DNA of 64,000 nucleotides from Ephydatia muelleri (taxonomy: Eukaryota; Porifera; Demospongiae; Spongillida; Spongillidae), in assembly GCA_013339895.1 (NCBI GenBank), contig JABACO010000002.1, positions 5,688,235-5,752,234 of the forward strand, in the 5' to 3' direction. The notes below the pieces were generated by a model. It saw only the letters and a program-made list of their open reading frames with translations, searched no databases and was not told the origin of the DNA. The position numbers were made by a program, and so were the translations under genes. Below, piece after piece: positions 55,252-64,000 of this stretch (position 1 is its first letter; each line of letters starts with the position of its first letter).

Positions 55252-56049
55252 AATTGGAATTAAGTCATACATGTACACTTATATTTAATATGAAAAGTGC
55301 GTGTTCAACTGCATGGTAACACTAATGCAAGCAATCGTTACAATGTGCATCAATACACTGTTCCTTCGTGTGGAACCAACTAGATGCATTCAAGAGAACT
55401 CTACGTACAAGCATGTCTTTTCTTTGGTTTTATATATATTATATGGGACAGTTTCCGCGAAAATTGCGCATTTTTATAACATTTTAACCGTGGGGCAATT
55501 TTCGCGGAAACTGTCCCATATTATATTTTACCTTATTATCAACAAATTTGGTAACGTTAAATTCTATTCCAGCATCAGAAGTTTTAAAAAAGAAAACAAA
55601 AGCCATGCCACGACTGCCAAATGCTTGTGATATCTGAACTACGAACGAATACGTAGAACGAAACATAATCATATCATGCAATTCTTTCTGGGACACATGA
55701 GGGAAGGATACAATATCCGGCCGGACAATTTTTCGGCGGGACTCGTAGTCTTGTGACACCGGCAATCGATTGGTATTTTACTTACAATCTGTGGAAGGTT
55801 TCAGCAAGTCACCATGCAAAATCGCTGACCCATCTAATGAAGTTATTTACATTGTATGTTGGGCATTGCATAAATAATCCAGCAAACTGTATGTATAGGA
55901 AATTTAGACCGTCACAAAATTGGCAATTATTGATCGCATTGTTTTGCCCATCGGCATAAATTATTCTGTACTCGATTCTATGGATTACCGACCAACTTTG
56001 ATAATTCGCGTGACTCCTCTTGTCTAGAATAAATACAATCTTTGTAGGA
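55252..56049. other. Downstream DNA, hairpin and decayed exon 2
   Basis: Collinear with 31,841-32,230 in its first half, with a hairpin inserted. A decayed exon-2 match lies at 55,820-55,890 on the minus strand (CCCATCTAATGAAG, TCCAGCAAACTG). No gene. Confidence 0.6.
55443..55519. repeat. Perfect hairpin, 25 bp stems
   Basis: ATGGGACAGTTTCCGCGAAA... and its exact complement are separated by 27 bp. The collinear region at 32,020-32,035 lacks it, so it is an insertion, probably a very small foldback element. Confidence 0.92.
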
Positions 56050-56610
56050 GTCAATCAGACTTTGAAGGCCATGCTGCGAAGAACGGTGACAGAGGAGGGA
56101 AAAGACTGGGACAGGCTCTTGCCCTACCTGCTCTTCGCGTATCGTGAGGTGCCGCAAGCGTCTACAGGATTCTCTCCCTTCGAATTGCTGTATGGGAGAG
56201 CAGTACGTGGTCCACTGGACGTCATCAAGGCAACTTGGAAAGCGGACGAAAGGAGCAACGAGAGCGTGGTGTCGTACGTGTTGTGCATTCAGGACAGGCT
56301 AACCAAGATGGCTGAGCTGGTGAAGGACAATCTGGAGAAAGCTCAGGAGACGCAGAAGAAATGGTACGACCTTAAAACGCTAGAGAGCGTAGTTTTGAAT
56401 TAGGGGAAAAGGTTCTGGTCCTACTACCGACGTCTACAAACAAGTTGTTGGCACAGTGGCAGGGGCCTTATGAGGTGGTGAAGAAGATCAACAAGGTGAT
56501 ATACCAGGTGGAGATGCTGAACAAGAGGAAGAGATGGCGCAATTTCCACATCAATATGCTGCGGAAATGGCACGAACCACTGGCAACCAGCTATTTGGTG
56601 GAAGACGTGG
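56050..56610 (+). pseudogene. Integrase C-terminal half, upstream of RT
   Basis: VNQTLKAMLRRTV directly follows where the catalytic Glu should be. LLFAYREVPQASTGFSPFEL and LYGR are the usual end of the rve core. After a frameshift near 56,372 come LGEKVLVLLPT, WQGPYEVV (GPY/F module) and RWRNFHINMLRKWHEP. The domain continues straight into the RT linker. The zinc-binding module and first two catalytic acids are lost at the 5' breakpoint. Confidence 0.82.
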
Positions 56611-57600
56611 GTGGAAAAGAAGAGCTCCATCTATGGAACGAGGAGGAGGAGAAATCGTACGAAATAGCAGACCAGCTCACGGATGAGCAGCGTGTGGAGT
56701 TAAGACACCTTCTGGAGCAGTACAAGGACACCCTGCAGGACAAACCTGGACGGACACTGCATGGCAGCGGAGCACGTAATAGATACTCGTACTGCAAAAC
56801 CGGTGAAACTACCACCCTACAAACTACTGTATGCATACAGGGACCAGGTGCAGAAAGAGCTGAAGGAGATGGTGAAAGATGGAATTGCCACAACATCGAA
56901 CAGTGAATGGGCAGCCCCTATAGTCAAAGAAGGACGGAGGGATCCGGTTCTGTGTGGACTACAGGAGGTTGAATGCCGTCTCGGCAGCAGACTGCTATCC
57001 CATGCCACGTGTGGACGAACTGATCGATAGACTAGGTACGGCCAAGTACATATCGACATTGGATCTATCACGAGGATACTGGCAGGTTCCCATGTCAGCA
57101 GAGTCAAGAAAGAAGACATCATTCGTGACACCAGTTCGAATTCAATGTGATGCCGTTTGGACTACATGGCGCACCATCTACCTTTCAACGGATGATGGAC
57201 CAAGTGTTGCAAGGGTTGGAGACATGGTCGGCGGCATATATAGACGATGTGGTCGTCCAGGGTGCCACCTGGAGCGAACATATTACGGCCCTAGCAGCGG
57301 TACTAAAGAGGCTTCAGGAGGCGGGGCTGACAGCCAAATCCAGCAAGTGCCACTTCGTTCGGCATGGACGAATGCACCTACTTGGGCCACATCGTGGGAA
57401 ATGGGCACGTTCGACCGGAGAAAGGCAAAGTAGCAGCAGTGGAGGCGTTCCCGGTGCCCAAGACGAAGAAGGACGTGAGAGCATTTCTAGGCCTCACAGG
57501 ATACTACCGCAAGTTCATCCCGGAGTATGCTACCATAGCAGCCCTACTGACAGAGCTCACCAAGAAAGAGCAGCCCAATTGCCTAGCATGGAGCTCGGGG
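56610..57600 (+). pseudogene. Gmr1-like element reverse transcriptase
   Basis: After a linker (LTDEQRVELRHLLEQYKDTL) come AKPVKLPPYKLLYAYRDQVQ, NSEWAAPIV, MDYRRLNAVSAADCYPMP, STLDLSRGYWQVPM, VMPFGLHGAPSTFQRMMDQV, and AYIDDVVV (the catalytic YIDD), then TYLGHIVG and RAFLGLTGYYRKF. Frameshifts lie near 56,759, 56,920, 57,132 and 57,365. Confidence 0.85.
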
Positions 57601-58068
57601 TGTGCGGAGGCATTCGAGGCCTTAAAACGACACCTGTGTACAAGTCCAGTGCTAAAGTGTCCAAATTTCGAACGTCCTTTCGTACTGCAGACGGACGCAT
57701 CCGATTGGGGAGTTGGAGCGGTGCTGTCACAGAAGGACGATGACGACAACGAGCACCCGGTGGCCTACTTCAGCAAGAAGCTACTACCGCGGGAACGGCG
57801 GTATTCCACCATCGAGAAAGAGTGCCTGGCAATCAAGCTAGCCACACATGCCTTCCGGGTATACTTACTGGGAAAACCCTTCACCGTCCAGACGGACCAT
57901 CACGCCCTGGAATGGCTTGATCGACTGAAGGAAGACAACGCGAGGCTCACAAGGTGGTGTTTGGCCCTGCAACCGTACCAGTTCAAGGTGAAATATCGCC
58001 CGGGAAAACTTAACGGCAATGCAGATGCCCTATCGCGACAAGCCAGCTTGTCGCCGGAGGAAGGGTAG
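57600..58068 (+). pseudogene. Gmr1-like element RNase H
   Basis: FVLQTDASDWGVGAVLSQ, RRYSTIEKECLAIKLATHAF, VQTDHHALEWLD and GNADALSRQ follow RT in one open frame and end with TAG at 58,068. Nothing coding follows, so RNase H is the last domain. Confidence 0.85.
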
Positions 58069-58073
58069 AGGAG
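58056..58073 (+). promoter_or_regulatory. Polypurine tract
   Basis: GGAGGAAGGGTAGAGGAG sits immediately before TGTAAGGG, the expected place for the plus-strand primer. Confidence 0.6.
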
Positions 58074-58430
58074 TGTAAGGGTCTGGGGACCCTTACGTTT
58101 GACATAATTACGTAATGCTTACATTGTACTGACATAACACAGCAATTCAGGGCTTTGATTCCGGGCCCGTGACAGCACGCAATATCACCCGGAAGAGCGT
58201 GCTTCCGAATTTTGCGCGCCATGTGCTCTCGAAATCGTGAGTGGACCGATTTCATACGAATGATTTCTCGGTCCCGGAGGATCATTTGTATGCGCACGGG
58301 GTAATTCGAGAGCAACGTCGCGCGCGTACGTGCAATTTTGTAAGTGACCGAGGAACCTACCGTGTACGCGCAATATAGAACTATCGTATGACGTAAGGAA
58401 AGTTAAATATACTAGTTAATACTATCATTA
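58074..58430 (+). repeat. Probable 3' LTR, start only
   Basis: TGTAAGGGTCTGGGGACCCT begins with TG after the purine tract and contains a short palindrome. No matching CA end or 5' LTR is in the window, so the right border is a guess. Confidence 0.4.
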
Positions 58431-59352
58431 TTTCTCAGGTTATTGATCACATAGTCAAAAAATTTAATGTTTCAAGTTTACAAATATGAAACATAGAAAG
58501 TTGATAAGTAAACAAACCTGTTCGTAGAAAAGAAAGCATAACTGAAACAACACTTTTACCAAAAAATGGCCTTACCTCCCAGCAGTTGATGGTGACGTTG
58601 TAACATCTGACTTCCACAACACAGGTCGATCTTTCTTTAGAATAGTTCACTGCTGTCAACCCGAATGCACGTAGAATACACCGCCATTTGAGCGAAAGGA
58701 AAAGGATAACACTAACGAGGTGATGTTACATCACGTACGTTTTAGCGCTCTTGTTCAGCCAGGATGTTTCAGGTAGATCAAGAAATCCAACATTTCTGCC
58801 ATAATGCAGTAGAGAACACCATTATTCTGTTCCCGACGTTACGCCTTGGAAGCAAACAAAGTGCCACACAAAAACACGTAATGGACAACTTACCTCGCTG
58901 TGTAGCGTAGCCAGCCGTTCTTTCTAACCAACAACCTGCCTGAATTGCTTCGCAGAACGTTATCCCAATACACAATTTCCTGACAAGCAAAGCTTTCAAT
59001 TCAAAAAGAGCGTAGGCTAAAGGTAACTCACCTGGCTTTCGTTTGACAATTTTGGAATAAAATGGCACCTCTCTGACTTACAGTGGAAGATGTAGTGTTC
59101 CACAGCGGTCATACATCCTATCAAAAAAACATTCTGTGGAGCCATACTTACCGACGCGAGACGAAAATAATCATCACGTGATTCACGTGGCTGCTATAAA
59201 ATGCATACGCATGCGTCGTCATGATGCATTACTAATGACATGGTGATTGCAGACCTCGCCTGCTGAGAGCGTGAGGCATTCTGAAAGACATTTCCATAAT
59301 GGGAGGTTGGAGTTGGAATCCTGAGCCTTTGGATAAATGATAAGACAAGCGG
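58431..59352. other. Intergenic, no gene
   Basis: Open frames below 100 codons without motifs. A TATAAAA lies at about 59,194 with CATACGCATGCGTC next to it. Confidence 0.5.
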
Positions 59353-59481
59353 CCGTTCATAAATTACGTCACCTATATGGACCCCTCTTATACTGATGTA
59401 TGCTTCATGTATACATCGTCACACTGGCTGCTACCACCCTGCATGCTGGGGACCCTTCGAAGTGACGTAATTTATGGATGG
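59353..59481. mobile_element. Short MITE with CATAAATTACGTCAC ends
   Basis: CCGTTCATAAATTACGTCAC and, inverted at the far end, CCATCCATAAATTACGTCAC. Inner parts differ. Length about 129 bp. Confidence 0.75.
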
Positions 59482-59684
59482 CACCAAAGAAGACACCGAG
59501 AGAACGAGGTACATTCTAGCGATAGATTGTTTGCGTGCCCCGCCTCTTTGTACGATGCATATAATAAGTAACATCACGCAGCAGAACATATAATATAGTC
59601 TCCAGGGCAAGCTGAAGCATAAACCATCGTCCAAGAAATATATTAAAATGCATTTCTTCATAAAAAATAACCAAGGCATTGACT

Positions 59685-59745
59685 GACCGCTTTGGTCGCC
59701 TCAGCTAATGCTCGTACCATTCTGAGTCGTTCTTACACCTTGTGC
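59685..59745 (+). pseudogene. Retroelement-associated domain, last fragment
   Basis: LVASANARTILSRSY resembles the ends of 49,670-50,065 and 51,957-52,297 (NARALLARS). The rest is missing. Confidence 0.45.
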
Positions 59746-59905
59746 AGCAGGTGGATGAACTTTGTGTGTAATTGTGTGTGGTTATATACTTGTGTAGCAC
59801 TGTACTCAGAACCAAGTCAACAATATGAAAAACTATTCATTAACATGACTCTGATAGGTGAAAAGATTCTTGATGCATTTCCAGTGAGTGCTGCATAGGT
59901 CATTA

Positions 59906-60470
59906 GAAGACCAGTGGGGTGATGTCTCATACCAATGTGAAGCTTACTGGACAAACCTTGTGTCACATACAATGAAATGTAGTGATACTTACGTCAGTAT
60001 GTATATCGTTATTAGTGACAAACGACTCACCTGATAGCCACACCCTTCAGAATCACGTGACCCTCACAAGACCATTAGGGGGATGTCTCATACCAATGTG
60101 AAGCTTACTGAACAAACCTTGTGTCACATACAATGAAATGTAGTGATACTCACGTCAGTATGTATACCATTATTAGTGAAAAACGACTCACCTGAGATAG
60201 CCACACCCTTCAGAATCACGTGACCCTCAGAAGACCATTGAGGTGATGTCTCATACCAATGTGAAGCTTACTGGACAAACCTTGCGTCACATATAATGAA
60301 ATGTACCATAGATTATTTAGACATCTATGAATGTGCTGAGTGATACACATTTCCGTGTGTATACCATTATTAGATCTAGAGACAAATTACTCACCGAAGA
60401 TAGCCACACCCTTCCGAATCACATCACCCTAAGAAGACCACTGTGGTGAGGCCTCAGACCAATGTGAGTA
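59906..60470 (+). repeat. Tandem repeat, about 165 bp period, 3 copies
   Basis: GATGTCTCATACCAATGTGA recurs near 59,920, 60,083 and 60,245. Units share CACACCCTTCAGAATCACGT. A diverged unit with a 30 bp insertion ends the array. Related to 29,391-29,800. Confidence 0.92.
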
Positions 60471-61119
60471 CATACAACTAGCTATAGCCTTGTTCTGACC
60501 CCTGAGCGACAACGAGTGCACATTGTTTTCGGTTTCAGGCATTAGAAAACTAGCTTTTTTTGACCTCACATACCTTAATTAAAAATTCGTGGGACATGTC
60601 CTCTACTGCAGCTGTAGCCTCGGCGTGTTGTAAACTTAAAAGAGGTATTCGAATTCAAATTCAATCATACCGTGAGGAGAGGGTTAAATGGCCGTTTAAT
60701 GATATTCCCGTACAGGATTGGGCGGTGAAATAATGGGACTACGTTAATCGTGAGTGCACGCTTTGTGCACGGATGCATGACTGAATACGTAGTTTGTAAT
60801 CACCCGCGTGCGGACGGCCGAATTGCTGTGTAATTACGTAACGCGAAGAAGCTGCTCTTGGCGGGACGCTACAGCAGAAGGGAAAGAGCGATCCTTTTCC
60901 TCGGACCTCTTCGTAAAATGTCCAGCCTTTTATACACATGTATGAGTGCTTACTATTAATAATAATGGCAGTAGAAATGGGTGTGCAGAGTGAAGAACAT
61001 TTACTGATAGCAGAAATGTTGTGTACAAATGCGCTGTTGCTTCCTACTATACACTATCCCCCCTTCCCAGTATTCACAATTCCTTTTGAAGTACTTTCTT
61101 GCCTTTCCTCAATGTAGAG
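60471..61119. other. Intergenic, no gene
   Basis: Nothing recognised. Confidence 0.5.
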
Positions 61120-62165
61120 AAAATGTGTGTGTATTTGTGTGTGTGTGTTGCTTATCACAAACACACATACATTTACACATATGAGACTTCTATAACTTCT
61201 GGACAACTAAAACATATATCTAGCAAATGAACCCCTCCTTTCCATATGCACACAGATCTTGGTGATATACACACATTCACACAAGCACACACACACACAA
61301 GCACAAGCACACACACAAGCACAAGCACACACACAAGCACAAAGCACACACATACACACACATACTTGGTGATTAAAAACTAAGTGGTATTGTGGTTAAT
61401 TATGGCATGTGCAAATGTAGGAGGGGCTAATCCTTTAGTGTGTGTTGTGTGTTATGTGTGCTTGTGTGTGGTGTGTGTGTGTAGACCTATCACCAAGATC
61501 TGTGTGCATATGGAAAGGAGGGGTTAATCCTTGTGTGTATGTGTGCTTATTACAAACACACATACATTTACACACATGAGACTTCTCTAACTTCTAGACA
61601 ACAAAAACATATATCTAGCAAATTAACCCTCCTTTCCATATGCACATAGATCTTGGTGATATACACACATACACACAAGCACACACACAAGCACAAGCAC
61701 ACACATCCTTCGTGATAAAAACTATGTGATATTGTGGCTAATTATCCATGTGCAAATATAGGAGGGGCTAGTCTTGTGTTTGTGTGTGCTTGTGTGGTGT
61801 GTGTGTGTGTGTGTAGACCTACATGTATCACCAAGATCTGTGTGCATATGGAAAGGAGGGGTTAATCCTTGTTTGTGTGTGTACATGTATGTGTGTGTTT
61901 GTGTGTGTGCTTATCACACACACACAAGTACATGTACAAATACACACACACAAGCACAAGCACACACATAACCACATCGTTGAAAACTAAGTGGTATTGT
62001 GGTTAATTATCCATGTGCAAATGTAGGAGGGCTGTGTGTGCTTGTGTGTGTGTGTGTAGACCTATCACCAAGATCTGTGTGCATATGAAAAGGAGGGGTT
62101 GATCCATGTTTGTGTGTGTACATGTATGTGTGTGTTTGTGTGTGTGTGCATATCACAAACACACA
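61120..62165. repeat. CA/TG microsatellites in an inverted-repeat array
   Basis: Blocks of (CA)n, (CACAAG)n, (TG)n alternate with a unit around TCACCAAGATCTGTGTGCAT (plus) and its complement. The unit appears at about 61,225, 61,490, 61,630, 61,835 and 62,065 in alternating orientation, so the region can fold on itself. Confidence 0.92.
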
Positions 62166-63075
62166 TACAGGGATAATACCTGGTGCATGGCCAGGAGCAA
62201 GGGTAAAACCTGGAACAGTGATAAGTGCATGGCAGGAACAGGAGCTTGAGGGGACAAGGTTGGAACAGGAGCTACTAGAGTGGGAGTAGGAGCTGGAGCG
62301 AGACTTAATCGCACTTTGCCACAAGTAGTACCCCCAAACCAATATGCCACTGTCACTTGTAGAAATTCAATTACGCACACCATTACGTGTCGTGCCGTGT
62401 GTCCAGGACAGGTTTTAACAGTTAAAACTCCATCATAATAGTTAATGAGCTTCTATAAGGTTGTATACTGTATTGATAAGGCAAATAATATGAGTGCCTT
62501 TAATATTAACAAACTAAAATCAACAACGATAATTATAATTATTATGTTAATTAACATCAACTAATAATATGTGACAATCTGTATTATGATTCTTACTTTT
62601 TATAGAAAATAAAGTTCAAAACTATGATGTCAATCAATTACTTCCACATTTTGTTATCTTAAAATCTAACTTGATAACCTCACACCGTTGTAATTTTATA
62701 GCTCACCATTGAAGTTAATTAATTAAGGTATTATTGATCAATGTTTGTCTAATTAGGGAATGTGTGAAAACAAAATTAATTAGCCATTAATAGTAAAATG
62801 ATATTTAACTGTAATAACTCAGTATTTAACTTACTAAATTGAAAAGTAATCAACCCAAACCAGATTAATCGACCTAAGGCTAATCAAAGTTAGTTATATC
62901 ATTAAGCGCTACTTGAATAAGAGAGGGCCTATTAAATTTGATTTTTAAATATATAAATTCAGGTACTCCAGTTGTTTGCACTATACTATTTTGCTTAAAC
63001 AGAGCTGAATTATATCAACAAATTAACTGACTTCTATAACCAGTCCTGTTCATTCATGGACACGCTGTGATTTAA
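62166..63075. other. AT-rich DNA, no gene
   Basis: A short GGAACAGGAGCT-rich patch (62,190-62,300) is followed by 700 bp of A/T-rich sequence. Confidence 0.5.
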
Positions 63076-63367
63076 TCTCGTACCCAGACCTGTTTACGCA
63101 AGCATTATCGTATAATGTATATCTACGTAAAGTTTACGTAGCATTATACAATATGCAATAATGCTTAGTTTACGTAGCATTAATACATTATGCGATAATG
63201 CTTACGTAGCATTATCGCATATTGTATAATGCTACGTAAACTTTACGTAGCATTATACATTATGCGAGAATGCTTACGTTAGCATTATCGCATAATGTAT
63301 AATGCTGCGTAATTTACGTAGCATTATTTATGCGAGAATGCTTACGTAAACAGGTCTAATTACGAGA
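63076..63367. mobile_element. 292 bp foldback element with nested palindromes
   Basis: TCTCGTA...AGACCTGTTTACG opens it and the complement closes it. The interior consists of GCATTATCGCATAATG-type palindromes joined by TTTACGTAGCATTAT, in both orientations. Confidence 0.9.
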
Positions 63368-64000
63368 CTCCCAATGACTGGGGAGTCAAAATTTAGGGGA
63401 GTCATTGGGGACTATGACACCTGTACAGAAATGACAACAAGTAATATAAAGCTGCTTTCCCTAACGCAAAAGTTTTGATTCATTTTGTACCTCCTCATTG
63501 CTCCAATATATTGCTCTATTACGCGCACTGTTCGGACATCATAGGATCATGATAGCAATTAGTTATATGCTGTACATTGGCATACTGGTACCAAAGGAAG
63601 ATGTACATGTACAGTGTACATGTATGCAGTGTGGCCGCGGTTGATCGATTTATTCAATTCGCGGACGGACAGCTAACCGGATTACATGTACGCTTATAGA
63701 CGGTCACAGGTTCGATCAGTATCGGACCGCCAAGAGTCTTTTCTGATCCAGCAACGAGCAGGCCGTTTCAAGCCTTATCCGACGCTTGCGGTTCTTTGCC
63801 GGTTACCGAAAAGGAGTGCATGATACATATATGCGACATGCTTGTAGTTCAGGCATGAGGGTATAATTTAACTGCAAAGCACAAAAATTCATGCATTAAT
63901 ATTAACGTCCATGCAGGACCTGTGGAATTGTGTTCAAGAATGATGGTTTATAACGTCTGATGCTAATATGCACGTACATGTATCTGTCACATGCACAGCT
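63368..64000. other. Right edge, no gene
   Basis: A small hairpin (CCCAATGACT...AGTCATTGGG, 63,370-63,408) and a TGTACATGTACAGTGTACAT run near 63,602. Nothing coding. Confidence 0.5.

Larger units (their letters stand above)
56050..58073 (+). mobile_element. Gypsy-type element with integrase before RT (Gmr1-like order)
   Basis: On one strand lie the integrase C-terminal half (56,050-56,600), a linker, RT (56,760-57,600), and RNase H (57,670-58,068), then a purine-rich tract (58,056-58,073) and TGTAAGGG. There is no stop, LTR, gag or protease between integrase and RT, so this is a single pol order IN-RT-RH. Known Ty3/gypsy elements have RT-RH-IN, except the Gmr1 group. At least five frameshifts are present and the 5' part is missing. 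Confidence 0.82.

Noticed and set aside
58778..59068. 96-codon minus-strand frame
   Set aside because: No motif, isolated, next to a decayed element; likely chance.
61173..62342. Cys/Val-rich frames in CA/TG repeats
   Set aside because: Pure microsatellite translations.

Overview
The window is eukaryotic, and almost certainly from a marine invertebrate. The evidence is short GT-AG introns of about 55-70 bp, TATA boxes, dense DNA-transposon and MITE content, Ty3/gypsy and LINE relics, and AT-rich intergenic DNA full of acatgtac and catgcatg words. A demosponge such as a haplosclerid is my best guess, but that is inference from sequence style. No bacterial operon, rRNA, tRNA or CRISPR array was seen. 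Layout: bases 1-15,746 and 21,948-35,816 are the two arms of one very large, highly similar inverted repeat (palindrome) around a 6.2 kb spacer. The left arm runs off the window edge. The arms differ mainly by three events: a 1,970 bp tandem duplication at 2,191-6,130 (left only), a 5.3 kb DNA transposon with terminal inverted repeats at 8,355-13,654 (left only), and a 5.44 kb CACTG-ended element at 25,311-30,751 (right only). The spacer holds a foldback hairpin (15,886-16,067), a deleted hAT-like element with a BED finger (16,412-17,463), an 850 bp MITE-like element (18,529-19,378) and the 5' part of a Ty3/gypsy element whose 3' part lies in the arms. From 35.8 to 55.3 kb the palindrome ends, but the same repeated gene neighbourhood continues in both orientations. 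From 56 kb to the end come a second gypsy-type element, minisatellites, CA/TG microsatellites and foldback MITEs. The recurrent gene is a small two-exon gene for a predicted secreted protein of about 128 residues. It has a signal peptide, an RR dibasic site, eight cysteines after the signal region and two N-glycosylation sequons. Five copies look intact or nearly so (5,973-6,425; 31,388-31,840; 36,427-36,871; 51,098-51,541; 54,798-55,251), three are broken (40,530-40,932; 44,980-45,429; 47,901-48,245), and more than ten partial exons are scattered on both strands. The better copies share a TATA box 60-75 bp before the ATG and a conserved block further upstream. I do not recognise the protein family; it is the best candidate in the window for an undescribed gene system. 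Mobile DNA is the other theme. The window has a gypsy element with normal PR-RT-RH-IN order present twice through the palindrome, and a second gypsy-type element at 56,050-58,073 whose integrase lies before RT and RNase H, the order described for Gmr1-type elements. It also has a DNA transposon encoding an unassigned broken transposase-like protein with an expanded acidic 9-residue repeat, an integrase-like pseudogene with an intron, LINE tails, and about ten foldback or MITE elements. Repeat-mediated rearrangement probably built the gene array, the tandem duplication and the palindrome. An assembly artefact (for example two haplotypes joined head to head) must be excluded before the palindrome is treated as real.
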